Source: Cognataquiflexum aquatile
GTDB lineage: Bacteria; Bacteroidota; Bacteroidia; Cytophagales; Cyclobacteriaceae
DNA: 64,000 nt
Assembly (NCBI RefSeq): GCF_003316845.1
Contig: NZ_QMIK01000003.1
Location: 1 to 64,000 of the forward strand
Direction: 5' to 3'
In this document: piece after piece, positions 1 through 8,678 of the stretch
How the letters are laid out: the number at the start of each line of letters is the position of its first letter
Position numbering within the stretch: position 1 is the stretch's first letter
Translations under genes and position numbers: made by a program
The notes under the pieces: generated by a model
What the model saw: the letters and a program-made list of their open reading frames with translations, nothing else
Database searches by the model: none
What the model was told of the DNA's origin: nothing

Positions 1-30
1 CTTTTTGAAGGATGAGGTTTTTGTTTTTCA

Positions 31-167
31 AGACTTCTCCTTCGTCGAAGTGACAAGGCAAAGCTTTCATGATTCTTGACATTATACCGAATAGGTCGGT
101 TGTTGGAACTTGGATAAAAAGTGAAATAAACTTCTCCTTGTCATATCGACCAGAGGGAGATATCTTT
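31..167. repeat. Degenerate intergenic inverted repeat
   Basis: The words at 31-56 (CTTCTCCTTCGTCGAAGTGA core) and 139-167 (GTCATATCGACCAGAGGGAG core) are imperfect inverted copies of each other. They resemble the short 'GTCATTTCGACCGAAGGAG' type intergenic repeats that I recall from many Bacteroidota genomes. No gene is visible in positions 1-448. The repeat may be transcribed as a hairpin belonging to a gene upstream of the window. The function is unknown. Confidence 0.5.
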
Positions 168-216
168 TGAATTCTTCGGACCCAGAACGAGTTAAACCTA
201 TATAAAAGAATATTGA

Positions 217-298
217 ACTAGGTAAATTATCCGATAATTTAACTAGTCGACTAGTAAAAATATCAGATAATTTACCTAGTCGACTAGTAAAAATATCG
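217..298. repeat. Nested direct and inverted repeats with SalI-like palindromes
   Basis: A 33-base unit is repeated directly at 233-265 and 266-298 with one mismatch. Each copy carries a palindrome centred on GTCGAC (ACTAGTCGACTAGT at 242-255, CTAGTCGACTAG at 276-287). In addition 217-231 and 266-280 are perfect 15-base inverted repeats, so the block can fold in more than one way. It lies about 150 bases before the first DUF4221 gene, at the edge of the accessory island. It could be a protein-binding site, a recombination site or a cruciform; the sequence alone does not decide. Confidence 0.6.
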
Positions 299-448
299 GA
301 TTTGACATTTGATGGAAGTTTGATTTTTTGCTTAACTCTCTTTTTTCAATCGAGAGAATTTTAATTTTTTGAGTACCCAACAACTTTTAACGTTTTGATT
401 TTTGGATTTCATTACGAATCCATTATTTTTAGTTTTATTCCAAAATTT

Positions 449-1615
449 ATGAAAAACTACCTGATACTAATTTCGATGCTTTTTCTCTTTTCCTGTGAGA
501 ACACAGTCAAAGAAGATGCCAATGATTATTCCAAAATCACCCTGACAATGGACACGGTGATGGTGGATTCAGGAGATGAAATCATCAATCTGAGAGGCGG
601 CTTGTGGTCTAGTACAATCAATTCTGATCAATCCAAGCTTTATCAATGGGACTTTCAGGCTTTTACTTTGGACATTATCAGTCTTGATGAATTATTATTG
701 GAGAGAAAAGTCCCATTCGAAAAAGAAGGGCCAAATGGAGTCGGAACCAATGTCAATTGGATGAGTTTGCCGGATGATAATCAAATTCTACTAGCCAACT
801 TTGAGGGAATGGGCATCTTTGACCTTAATGGCAAAAAGTTATCGGACCTGAAGCTTGAGAAGGATAAATTTGAAGGGGACAGTCTATTAGAAGGAGAAAT
901 TTTTCAAAGCAAATCTTTTCTTATAGGAGGTGGAAGTGTGGTTTACGGATTGCTGGTAAACCCTTGGAGGAGTGCAAAATCATCCATGTCCAAAGTAGAT
1001 TTTGAATCCAAAACCATCAAAAAAATGAAATTGCCAGGTGAAGAGGAATTGCCGGAATATATCGTGGAGTTAAATTCCGACCAAATGATGACGACTATTA
1101 CTTCTGAAAAAACCATTCAAAAATTTGGCAACAAGCTGGTTTTATCCAGCACAGGCTATACAGATTTATATATTTTGGATTTGGAAAATGACAGTGTTTA
1201 CCATGTGGATTATTCTCCTCAGCTATCGGCAAAAGCTAAGAAAGGTGGCTATCCATCAGAAGTCAAGTCAGTGGAGCATCTGAAGGAAGTCATTCAGGGC
1301 ATACATGCAGAAATCAACTTTCAGCCACTGATTTGGGATGAAATAAAAAAAATATTTTATAGGTTTTCCTTCGAAACATCCCCTATGGAAAACACTGATT
1401 GGCCCTTATTCCTATCAGCCGAGGAAAAACCATTATCCAAATTGTATCTAAGTATTTTGGATGAAGATTTCAATCTTCTCGGTGAATCCGATCTAAGCCA
1501 TTTAGGAAGTGTGCCTACTTATGCTTTCGTCAAAGACGGTCAAATCTGGTCTTATGTCAATGTGGAGGATGAATTGGGTTTTGTGAGGATGACCATCAAT
1601 TATGAATTACCATAA
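449..1615 (+). CDS. DUF4221 family lipoprotein, copy 1
   Basis: This is a 388-residue predicted lipoprotein of unknown function. I start it at the ATG at 449, not at an upstream in-frame ATG (395), because 449 gives a clean lipoprotein signal peptide ending in the lipobox LFSC, with the lipidated Cys at residue 16. It shares with copies 2 and 3 the motif FEKEGPNGxG near residue 80, and with all copies a WDxxxxxxYRFS motif and a C-terminal KDGxIW...DELGFVR block, which fit DUF4221 (a beta-propeller-like family of Bacteroidota). It sits first in the island with no precursor peptide visible in front of it; any partner would lie left of the window. It ends in a strong hairpin. A role in immunity or peptide binding is inference only. 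Confidence 0.85.
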   Translation: MKNYLILISMLFLFSCENTVKEDANDYSKITLTMDTVMVDSGDEIINLRGGLWSSTINSDQSKLYQWDFQAFTLDIISLDELLLERKVPFEKEGPNGVGTNVNWMSLPDDNQILLANFEGMGIFDLNGKKLSDLKLEKDKFEGDSLLEGEIFQSKSFLIGGGSVVYGLLVNPWRSAKSSMSKVDFESKTIKKMKLPGEEELPEYIVELNSDQMMTTITSEKTIQKFGNKLVLSSTGYTDLYILDLENDSVYHVDYSPQLSAKAKKGGYPSEVKSVEHLKEVIQGIHAEINFQPLIWDEIKKIFYRFSFETSPMENTDWPLFLSAEEKPLSKLYLSILDEDFNLLGESDLSHLGSVPTYAFVKDGQIWSYVNVEDELGFVRMTINYELP

Positions 1616-1644
1616 CCCTCCAAGGGTTCTGAACCCTTGAAGGG
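1616..1644 (+). terminator. Hairpin after DUF4221 copy 1
   Basis: CCCTCCAAGGGTT pairs with AACCCTTGAAGGG around a three-base loop, with one mismatch, directly after the stop codon. The same CTCCAAGGG/CCCTTGGAG hairpin type recurs at 14072 and 42643. It is probably a transcription terminator or an RNA end-stabilising element. Confidence 0.7.
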
Positions 1645-1804
1645 TTTCACCATAGGATATCTAATAGCTTATTTCCATTTATTTCGCGAAGCATATTTCC
1701 ACCATCTTTCACCAGAGGTATGTTTCTATTTTTTATTTTAATCAACTGCAAAAAAAGTTTTTTATTCTGGAATCTCATATTTCACTTCCTGTTTAGTTGT
1801 TGGT

Positions 1805-1816
1805 GGGGGGGGGGGG
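1805..1816 (+). repeat. G12 homopolymer tract in the leader of the oxidase gene
   Basis: Twelve consecutive G residues lie in an otherwise AT-rich gene-free stretch (1645-2000), 184 bases before the VKOR-thioredoxin gene. Immediately upstream is TTGTTG (1797-1802) and downstream TACAAC (1817-1822), so the tract could set the spacing of a promoter. Long G runs are prone to slipped-strand length change, which makes phase-variable expression possible. Nothing else was recognised in this interval. Confidence 0.75.
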
Positions 1817-2000
1817 TACAACGAGGAGTTTAGAAGATTGTTTGGTTTTTAGAAATCTGAACGTCCATTTTTGACTGGTAAAAAGAGTCTGGTTAGAGTT
1901 CATCTTTTGGATATATTATAAATTATATTTAGGTTTAGTTACTTGTGGTTTAAACAAGTTCTATTACAAAATCATCTTCTTTTAAAGGCAATGTTATAGT

Positions 2001-3572
2001 ATGAAAAATTCCTACTTAGTCACAAGAAAGTTGCTTGAGCTGCTTGAAATCCCTTTTACAAGCCATTTTTTAAATGATCTTATTGATTCACACCCGGAGC
2101 AAGAGAGCCTTCTTTCCATTTCAGATACACTTACCAAATATAAAGTTGACAGCCTCGCTATTCAGATCGGGGAAGATAAGCTGGATCAGATTCCCCTGCC
2201 AAGTGTGGTCCAAATGAATGGAAACTCCTATCCTATTTTCAGTTGCGTATCTAAAGTCTCTGAAGATAAGGTGACCTGTTTGGATAGTAAGGGCAAAACT
2301 TCCGAAATTTCCCGAAAGGAATTTGTGACAAAGTGGACAGGTGTAACCCTTCTTGTAGAAAAGAAAGAAAATGCTTCCGAGCCAGGTTATGAAAAAACGA
2401 GAAAAGAACAACTGACATATCGTTCTTTAATCTTCCTACTGGGAACAGTAGGGATTTTATGGCTTATTGGCTTATTGGGAAGTGTGGAAGGAAATATAAG
2501 CCACTTGATCGGTGTGTGGTCTTTATTTTTCTTAAAATCCGCCGGCCTTCTGATCTCAGCAGTATTACTCTGGACCGAAATTGATAAGGAAAATGCTGCG
2601 ATAAAAGAATTCTGCTCTGGGGGGAAAAGTGTGGACTGCAATACTGTTTTGGATTCTTTTTCACTAGGAGGATCAATCAGTCTCAGCAGTATAGCATTCG
2701 CTTATTTTTTCTCAGGGGTTTCCTTATTGATGATAAACTCATTTTCCGGATCAGCCTTGCAATTATTGAAAATCCTAAGTTTTGCAAGCTTGGTGATTGT
2801 ACCCATTTCGCTATACTATCAGGGAGTGAAAATCAAAAAATGGTGTATCCTCTGTCTTTGGATTTCCGGGGTACTGATCTTGGAGTTTGTCGCAAATCAG
2901 ATGCTGTTCACCAACCTTGATCCTCCGGGACTGATGGAGATGAGCGTATTTGGGTTTCTTTTCTTGGCAAGTATCCTGAGCTGGTTGAAGTTAAAGCCTT
3001 ACCTACTCTCAAAAGGCGAGAAAAATAGGTATAAAAGTAAATTGGCTAAGTTTATGTCAAATAGTGAAGTTTTTGATTTTTTGGCTTCCGGTTCAAGAAA
3101 AATCACAACAAATCCTGAAGGTTTGGGAATCTTCCTGAAGGGTGAATCATCAAAGTACCATGTACTCAAAGTATGCAATCCTTATTGCGGACCCTGTGCA
3201 AAAACCCATCCCTTGTTAGAAGAACTGTATGAAGCAGGCAATGTCGACCTTCAAATTTTATTTCTTGCCGGCGGCAATGATGAAGTCAAACTGAATACTG
3301 TCAGGCACCTAATGGGAGTAGCATCCAAAGGGGATGCAACTTATACAAGGCGGGCCTTGGATGATTGGTATATCACAAAGGAAAAGAACTATTCTGTATT
3401 TGCCTCAAAGTACCCATTGAATGGGGAACTGAAAAGACAGGAAGAAATAATAAAAAAGATGGAAGTTTGGTGTGAAGCAGAGCAGATTACCCATACTCCA
3501 ACGATTTTTATCAATGGTCATGAGCTTCCTGAAAGCTATGCCGTGGAGGATCTGAAATATGTCTTGGTATAA
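2001..3572 (+). CDS. Pseudo-C39 / VKOR / thioredoxin fusion, disulfide-forming protein
   Basis: This 523-residue inner-membrane protein probably oxidises cysteines in the exported peptides. Residues 1-120 look like a C39 peptidase domain of the kind in the neighbouring transporter (the C-terminal stretch KEFVTKWTGVTLLVE matches KEFIARWIG...ITLLLE there), but the catalytic Cys is absent and the catalytic His position reads NSYPIF, so it should be inactive. Residues 140-330 are a multi-pass VKOR domain with Cys205 and Cys213 and the redox pair WCILC at 282/285. Residues 380-523 are a thioredoxin-like domain with CGPC at 396-399 and a cis-Pro in THTPT near 500. The even cysteine counts of the nearby precursors fit a disulfide role. 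The dead C39 part may bind leader peptides; that is inference. Confidence 0.88.
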   Translation: MKNSYLVTRKLLELLEIPFTSHFLNDLIDSHPEQESLLSISDTLTKYKVDSLAIQIGEDKLDQIPLPSVVQMNGNSYPIFSCVSKVSEDKVTCLDSKGKTSEISRKEFVTKWTGVTLLVEKKENASEPGYEKTRKEQLTYRSLIFLLGTVGILWLIGLLGSVEGNISHLIGVWSLFFLKSAGLLISAVLLWTEIDKENAAIKEFCSGGKSVDCNTVLDSFSLGGSISLSSIAFAYFFSGVSLLMINSFSGSALQLLKILSFASLVIVPISLYYQGVKIKKWCILCLWISGVLILEFVANQMLFTNLDPPGLMEMSVFGFLFLASILSWLKLKPYLLSKGEKNRYKSKLAKFMSNSEVFDFLASGSRKITTNPEGLGIFLKGESSKYHVLKVCNPYCGPCAKTHPLLEELYEAGNVDLQILFLAGGNDEVKLNTVRHLMGVASKGDATYTRRALDDWYITKEKNYSVFASKYPLNGELKRQEEIIKKMEVWCEAEQITHTPTIFINGHELPESYAVEDLKYVLV

Positions 3573-3594
3573 AAGTTTAAAATAATTGTATTAA

Positions 3595-3635
3595 AAATAT
3601 TCTATCGCGATGAATGGTCACAGCTCAGGGTGACC
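3595..3635 (+). promoter_or_regulatory. Conserved precursor-upstream element, copy 1
   Basis: The word TATTCTATCGCGATGAATGG is followed by a hairpin GGTCAC (3616-3621) / GTGACC (3630-3635). The same arrangement precedes the other two precursor genes (10859, 12832). No TAnnTTTG housekeeping promoter box is visible between this point and the start codon at 3704. It may be a promoter with operator, or a structured leader RNA. Confidence 0.7.
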
Positions 3636-3703
3636 TAAATAACCGGAGCAAGATTAGCGTTGATTACCGATAAATTTTCATTTAACAATTTAAAAAAAAA
3701 TCT

Positions 3704-3901
3704 ATGAAAAAGTTAAGTTTAGAAATGCTGAGGCTTACTTCTGATGAAGTGCTTCAAAGAAGTCAGATGAAGAAGATTACGGGAGGGTATGGGGGTTCTG
3801 GATCACCATGTAGTGTAACACGATGTTCATCTACGGTTCGATGCTGTCCTGGAGATACTTGTAGTGATGCTTCCGAAAATGGGTGGTGTAGGAAAGCCTA
3901 A
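3704..3901 (+). CDS. Double-glycine leader peptide precursor 1 (cysteine-rich core)
   Basis: This is a 65-residue precursor. Residues 1-28 form the leader MKKLSLEMLRLTSDEVL...KKITGG, of the double-glycine type cut by C39 peptidases; cleavage after GG would release a 37-residue core starting YGGSGSPC. The core has six Cys (one CC pair), many Ser/Thr and Gly, and ends in CRKA. The leader is identical in protein sequence to precursor 2 and nearly so to precursor 3, whereas the cores are unrelated. It is followed by a perfect hairpin and then a DUF4221 lipoprotein gene, and lies between the thiol oxidase and the C39-ABC transporter. The likely product is a disulfide-bonded secreted peptide such as a bacteriocin or signal; activity cannot be read from sequence. 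Confidence 0.9.
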   Translation: MKKLSLEMLRLTSDEVLQRSQMKKITGGYGGSGSPCSVTRCSSTVRCCPGDTCSDASENGWCRKA

Positions 3902-3922
3902 ACTTAATCCAATTCTTAAATT

Positions 3923-3958
3923 AGAAAAAGAAGCCAGGTTTTTTTGGCTTCTTTTTCT
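3923..3958 (+). terminator. Intrinsic hairpin between precursor 1 and DUF4221 copy 2
   Basis: AGAAAAAGAAGCC pairs perfectly with GGCTTCTTTTTCT (13 base pairs) around a ten-base T-rich loop, and the 3' arm itself is T-rich. It should stop most transcripts after the precursor and let a fraction read through into the lipoprotein and transporter genes, giving more precursor than machinery. Confidence 0.8.
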
Positions 3959-3974
3959 AGCTGAAACAATCTTT

Positions 3975-5108
3975 ATGAAATATTTAAAAATTTTTGCAAT
4001 ACTATGGATTTCGATCTCTTGTACAAAAGGTAAACTTGAAAATGAGTATCAATCACTTAATTATTCACTTGATACTGTGAGAATTAATTCAAATGGTAAA
4101 AATCTGGATTTGACTAGGTTCCTTGCTATTTCGGATTTGGATAATGAAAGAAACTCAATTTTCTCCTATAATGAATTTGATCATTCCGTAGATGAATTGG
4201 ATTTGAATACACTGTCATTTGCAAAGAAATATTCATTTGAAAAAGAAGGGCCTAATGGAACAGGTGAATACTTCTACACCTTCAATGTTATGAAAGATTG
4301 TCGATTTTTTATAATGTCTTATGAAAAGTCTTCGATCTTTGATTGCAACGGAAGCTTAAAGCAAGGTTTGGATTGGATCAATTCCAAAGATTTGGGTGGG
4401 GCCATTTATGGTGAGATTCCACGTAATCAAGTTTTTGTGGAATCAAACGAATTGAAGGTTTTTGGTCTTGGGTACGATAATATTGAAAAAGAAGTTTACC
4501 TGGATATGTTGTCAATTGAAGATGACACATTTAAAAGATTTAACCTTAATTCGAAAAAATCATATGCTGATTTAATTTTGGCGATTGAAAATACATCTAT
4601 TTTTATTGACCCCGAGGTATATTTAAAATACGAAAACAACACCATAATTGTGAGTTATGAATTTTCTAATGAAATCGTATTGTTCGATCCTAAAGAGGAT
4701 TTTCTGAAATTTATAGATTATAATCCAAAAAAGACTCCTAAAATCGTAAAAAGCATGAATGGGATTAACATCGCCTCTAGGGAGCAAATGCAAAAAGAAT
4801 TTCAATCTTTTTTAGAGCAAGTAAAATATTACCCACCTGTATGGGATTCATTAAATAAACAATATTTGCGCCTGTCATCTACTAGAGTTTTTCATGAGAT
4901 TGATAATGATCTGGCTTTAGTTCCAAAGACAAAAGAAATAAAGAATTATTTGTCTGTGTTTGATGCGGAATTTAATCTTATAAACGAATTAGAAATACCT
5001 GATTTATCTTATACCCAAGGTTTGTATTTTGCGAAAAATGGGAGCTTATGGGTATTTATAAATTTAGATGACGAAATGGGTTTTGTTAGAATTAACTTAA
5101 GTAAATAA
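3975..5108 (+). CDS. DUF4221 family lipoprotein, copy 2
   Basis: This 377-residue predicted lipoprotein starts at the ATG at 3975; the open frame extends upstream into precursor 1, but only this start gives a signal peptide (KIFAILWISISC lipobox). It carries FEKEGPNGTG, a WDSLNKQYLRLS version of the WD...YRFS motif, and ends NGSLWVFINLDDEMGFVRIN, all shared with the other three copies. The gene is notably AT-rich. It lies between precursor 1 and the C39-ABC transporter on the same strand, 54 bases before the transporter, so it is probably co-transcribed. The pairing of one lipoprotein with each precursor suggests self-protection, retention or sensing of the cognate peptide, but no direct evidence exists here. 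Confidence 0.85.
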   Translation: MKYLKIFAILWISISCTKGKLENEYQSLNYSLDTVRINSNGKNLDLTRFLAISDLDNERNSIFSYNEFDHSVDELDLNTLSFAKKYSFEKEGPNGTGEYFYTFNVMKDCRFFIMSYEKSSIFDCNGSLKQGLDWINSKDLGGAIYGEIPRNQVFVESNELKVFGLGYDNIEKEVYLDMLSIEDDTFKRFNLNSKKSYADLILAIENTSIFIDPEVYLKYENNTIIVSYEFSNEIVLFDPKEDFLKFIDYNPKKTPKIVKSMNGINIASREQMQKEFQSFLEQVKYYPPVWDSLNKQYLRLSSTRVFHEIDNDLALVPKTKEIKNYLSVFDAEFNLINELEIPDLSYTQGLYFAKNGSLWVFINLDDEMGFVRINLSK

Positions 5109-5162
5109 AATGACAGGGTAAATAGTTTCGGTTTTTTCTTAAACTTACTTAGCAAACACATT

Positions 5163-7370
5163 TTGAAACCCACCTTCCCATTCTACAAACAACCCGATTC
5201 CAAAGACTGTGGTCCAACATGCCTGAGAATAATTGCCAAGCACTATGGCAAGCTGATTTCACTGCAAGAGATAAGGGATATTTCTGAGACGACAAGGGAA
5301 GGCAGCAGTTTGCTTAAGCTGAGTGAAGCGGCAGAAGCGATGGGATTCAGGACCATCGGTGCCAAGTTGAATTTTGAGAAGCTGAAAAATGCACCCTTGC
5401 CTTTGATCGTCCACTATGATAAAAACCACTTTGTGGTGGTCTATAGGATAAGGAAAGATGTTGTTTATATTTCCGATCCGGCATACGGCTTGATCAGCCT
5501 GTCCAAGGAAGAATTTATTGCAAGGTGGATAGGAAACAATGCTGATGAGAATTCCAAGGAAGGTATCACCCTACTGTTGGAAATCACCCCCGACTTCAAA
5601 AAACTAAAATGGGAGGACAGTAGAAAGCGGTCATTGGGTTTCCTGTTCAGGTATCTGACCAATTATAAGAACCTAATTATTCAGCTTTGCATAGGATTAT
5701 TGGTAGGTAGTCTCCTGCAGTTGATTTTCCCGTTCCTGACCCAGAGTATTGTGGATGTTGGGATTCAAAATCAGGATATAGGTTTTATCTATCTGGTGCT
5801 TTTTGCACAGATTATGTTGTTTGTAGGGAGGACCAGTGTGGAAGTTCTGAGGAGCTGGATATTGCTCCACCTTACCACGAGGATCAATATTTTCCTTGTG
5901 TCAGACTTTTTTATCAAACTGATGAATCTGCCCATATCCTACTTTGATACCAGGATGACCGGTGATATCATGCAGCGCATCGGTGACCACCGGAGGATAG
6001 AAAACCTGCTTACAGGAACCACTCTGAATACCCTTTTTTCTTTTTTCAACCTTGTCGTATTTGGGGCTGTCCTTATTTACTATAGCCTGACTATCTTCCT
6101 GATATTTCTGGGAGGAAGTATAGTATATATTGTGTGGATCCTGTTTTTTATGAAGCGGCGCAGGGAATTGGATTATAAGCGTTTTGCCCAGTTGAGTCAG
6201 GAGCAAAGCACAGTGATAGAACTGATCAACGGCATGCAGGAAATCAAAATGCACAATGCCGAAAAGCAAAAACGATGGAGCTGGGAATTTGTACAGGCAA
6301 GGTTGTTCAGTGTCTCTATCCAATCCCTGACTCTGGAACAGACACAGGAGGTCGGTTCCTCTGTTATCAACGAACTGAAGAATATCCTGATCACATTCAC
6401 CTCTGCTATCCTGGTTATAGAAGGAAACCTCACCCTGGGGATGATGTTGGCGCTCCAATATATCATCGGGCAACTGAACAGTCCCATAGCCGAATTGGTC
6501 GGATTTATCAGGGCTTATCAGGATGCAAGCATCAGTCTGGAGAGACTCAACGAAATCCATGATACGGAAGAAGAGGATGAGGATCAAAAGAATAACCGTT
6601 TTATCAGAAATATCAATCCTGATGAGGATCTGTCGATAAAGAACCTTTCTTTCCGGTATAAAGGCGCGGATGAAAATGTGCTCAATGGAATAAACCTTAC
6701 GGTACTACCGAGAAAAATAACAGCAGTAGTCGGTGCGAGTGGAAGCGGAAAGACCACTTTGATGAAACTCTTGTTGAAATTTTATGATCCTACCACCGGC
6801 GACATCTTATATGGAAGCCATGACCTGAAATCCATTGCAGCCAAAAGCTGGCGAAACCACTGCGGGGTTGTGATGCAGGAGGGTTATGTTTTCAATGATA
6901 CGATTGCTGCGAATATCGCTGTGGGGCAGGACCGCATAGACCAGGAAAGGTTACTAAAAGCTTCCCGAATAGCCAATATCCTTCACTACATCCAATCATT
7001 GCCACTTGGCTTCAACACAAAAATAGGCAATGAAGGTGTTGGCATGAGCACAGGGCAAAAACAACGTCTATTTATAGCGAGGGCGGTATATAAAGATCCT
7101 GAAATTCTCTTTTTTGATGAAGCAACATCTGCTTTGGATGCCAAAAATGAACGGCAGGTTATGGAAAACCTGAATCAATTCATGCAGGGTAAAACAGTAT
7201 TCATCATTGCCCACAGACTGAGTACAGTAAAAAACGCTGATCAAATAGTGGTCATCGACCAAGGGAAAATATCAGAACAGGGGACCCACGAGCAATTGGT
7301 TTTATCAAAAGGTGTCTACTTCGATCTGGTTAAAAACCAACTGGAACTTGAAAATATTAATGTAAACTGA
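5163..7370 (+). CDS. Peptidase-containing ABC transporter (C39-ABC, bacteriocin type)
   Basis: This 735-residue protein cleaves double-glycine leaders and exports the cores. Residues 1-130 are a C39 cysteine protease with Cys16 in DSKDCGPTC, His89 in KNHFVVVY and Asp105 in ISDPAYG. Residues 165-460 form the transmembrane domain. The ATP-binding domain has Walker A GASGSGKTT at about 524, signature MSTGQKQR, Walker B ILFFDEAT and the AHRLSTV H-loop. No ATG is available in frame before residue 60, so translation must start at TTG 5163; the decayed copy at 12448 also begins with TTG. It is followed after 2 bases by the HlyD-type adaptor. All catalytic residues are present, so it should be active on all three precursors. 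Confidence 0.95.
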   Translation: MKPTFPFYKQPDSKDCGPTCLRIIAKHYGKLISLQEIRDISETTREGSSLLKLSEAAEAMGFRTIGAKLNFEKLKNAPLPLIVHYDKNHFVVVYRIRKDVVYISDPAYGLISLSKEEFIARWIGNNADENSKEGITLLLEITPDFKKLKWEDSRKRSLGFLFRYLTNYKNLIIQLCIGLLVGSLLQLIFPFLTQSIVDVGIQNQDIGFIYLVLFAQIMLFVGRTSVEVLRSWILLHLTTRINIFLVSDFFIKLMNLPISYFDTRMTGDIMQRIGDHRRIENLLTGTTLNTLFSFFNLVVFGAVLIYYSLTIFLIFLGGSIVYIVWILFFMKRRRELDYKRFAQLSQEQSTVIELINGMQEIKMHNAEKQKRWSWEFVQARLFSVSIQSLTLEQTQEVGSSVINELKNILITFTSAILVIEGNLTLGMMLALQYIIGQLNSPIAELVGFIRAYQDASISLERLNEIHDTEEEDEDQKNNRFIRNINPDEDLSIKNLSFRYKGADENVLNGINLTVLPRKITAVVGASGSGKTTLMKLLLKFYDPTTGDILYGSHDLKSIAAKSWRNHCGVVMQEGYVFNDTIAANIAVGQDRIDQERLLKASRIANILHYIQSLPLGFNTKIGNEGVGMSTGQKQRLFIARAVYKDPEILFFDEATSALDAKNERQVMENLNQFMQGKTVFIIAHRLSTVKNADQIVVIDQGKISEQGTHEQLVLSKGVYFDLVKNQLELENINVN

Positions 7371-7372
7371 CC

Positions 7373-8677
7373 ATGCCGGATATATCCAACCCCACCGATA
7401 ACCTGCATCTAAGGTCAGAGGAAGTCCAAGAGATCATTGCTACACCTCCTGCCTGGCTGGTCCGCTGGGGAATTACCATTGTATTTATCCTTATCTGTCT
7501 TGTTCTTTTTTTGTCATTCCTGATCAAGTATCCCGATTATGTACAGGCAAAGGTATTGGTGACAACAATGGAACCAATTGAGCGGGTTGAAGCACGGGTA
7601 TCAGGTCAGATTGAAAAGTTATTTGTAGGGAATAGGCAACAAATCCAAACCGGTCAGCCATTGGCCGGATTGAAAAGCACCGCAAAATTGGATGATTTGT
7701 TGATTCTTAAGAGAACTATAGAATCCACTCCTTTTGGGAAAGACAATGATTATTTTTTTCCGATAGATTCTCTTTCAGACCTTGTTTTTGGGGAAGTTGA
7801 AATTGCCTATCTGGAATTTGAAAGGGCATACATGGAATATTGGTTGCTTCAGGAGTTGCAGCCACACAAAGGACAATTGGAAGGGAATCGGATATCACTT
7901 CTAGAAATCAATAACAGGATCAAAAGTCAGATTTCCCAAAAGGAGTTATTGGAACGAAGGCTCAGGCTTGTAGAGATTGACTATGAGCGTAACAAAGGAC
8001 TACACAGAGATGGGATTATTGCTGACAAAGATTTTGAATCCAAGGAGATAGAATACCTTCAGATGCAGGAGCAGGTCAATAACATGGTCATTGCGATATC
8101 CCAAATGCAGGAAGCCCTCAGTATGGCAAACCAAACCCGGCGAACCACCGCAATTGACAAGCAAGAAGAGGAAACACGTACACTTAAAAATATGGTACAA
8201 TCCTACCATAGCCTTAAACGCGCCGTGAGAGACTGGGAATATGCCTACCTGATGACATCCTCCATAGATGGCATTGTTAGCTTTCAGAGAATCTGGGGAA
8301 CCAACCAACAGGTCAATTCGGGTGAACTCGTCTTTACTGTTCTTCCGGAAAACAAAACCGAATTTTTGGCTTCGATGAAAATACCTGCCCAAAATGCGGG
8401 TAAGGTTCAAGTAGGGCAGCGAGTCTTGATAAAGCTGGACAATTATCCATTTCAGCAATTCGGGGCTTTGACGGGAAAAATTACAAACATCTCTATTTCC
8501 CCTGATGATGAATTCAATTATTTGGTTTATGCAAACCTGCCACAGGGTACGATGACTTCCTACAAAAGAGAAATCCCATTTGACCAGGAGCTATTGGGAA
8601 ATGCGGAAATCATCACAGATGAATTGAGTGTTGCTGAAAGGCTTTTTTTCAAGTTTAGGTCATTGATCGTGTATTGA
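7373..8677 (+). CDS. HlyD-family membrane fusion protein
   Basis: This 434-residue periplasmic adaptor links the C39-ABC exporter to an outer-membrane channel. It has one N-terminal membrane helix (about 28-50, VFILICLVLFLSF), a biotinyl-lipoyl-like half domain around residue 70, a long coiled-coil region (about 150-275, rich in Glu, Gln and Leu) and a beta-barrel part near 300-400. This is the usual layout of HlyD and bacteriocin adaptors. It starts 2 bases after the transporter stop and ends 1 base before the next gene, so the three genes are translated from one message. No TolC-like gene is in the window, so a chromosomal one elsewhere must serve. Confidence 0.92.
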   Translation: MPDISNPTDNLHLRSEEVQEIIATPPAWLVRWGITIVFILICLVLFLSFLIKYPDYVQAKVLVTTMEPIERVEARVSGQIEKLFVGNRQQIQTGQPLAGLKSTAKLDDLLILKRTIESTPFGKDNDYFFPIDSLSDLVFGEVEIAYLEFERAYMEYWLLQELQPHKGQLEGNRISLLEINNRIKSQISQKELLERRLRLVEIDYERNKGLHRDGIIADKDFESKEIEYLQMQEQVNNMVIAISQMQEALSMANQTRRTTAIDKQEEETRTLKNMVQSYHSLKRAVRDWEYAYLMTSSIDGIVSFQRIWGTNQQVNSGELVFTVLPENKTEFLASMKIPAQNAGKVQVGQRVLIKLDNYPFQQFGALTGKITNISISPDDEFNYLVYANLPQGTMTSYKREIPFDQELLGNAEIITDELSVAERLFFKFRSLIVY

Positions 8678-8678
8678 T

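Noticed and set aside
233-298. Possible CRISPR array
   Set aside because: Only two adjoining units without spacers and no cas gene nearby; it is a tandem duplication.
3704-3901. Radical-SAM-modified peptide (TIGR04149-like) interpretation
   Set aside because: The leader type is similar, but no radical SAM or SPASM gene lies in the island; a disulfide and transporter system is present instead.
5901-6587. 228-codon frame antisense to the C39-ABC gene
   Set aside because: The sense strand has intact catalytic and ATPase motifs; the antisense product has no recognisable feature.
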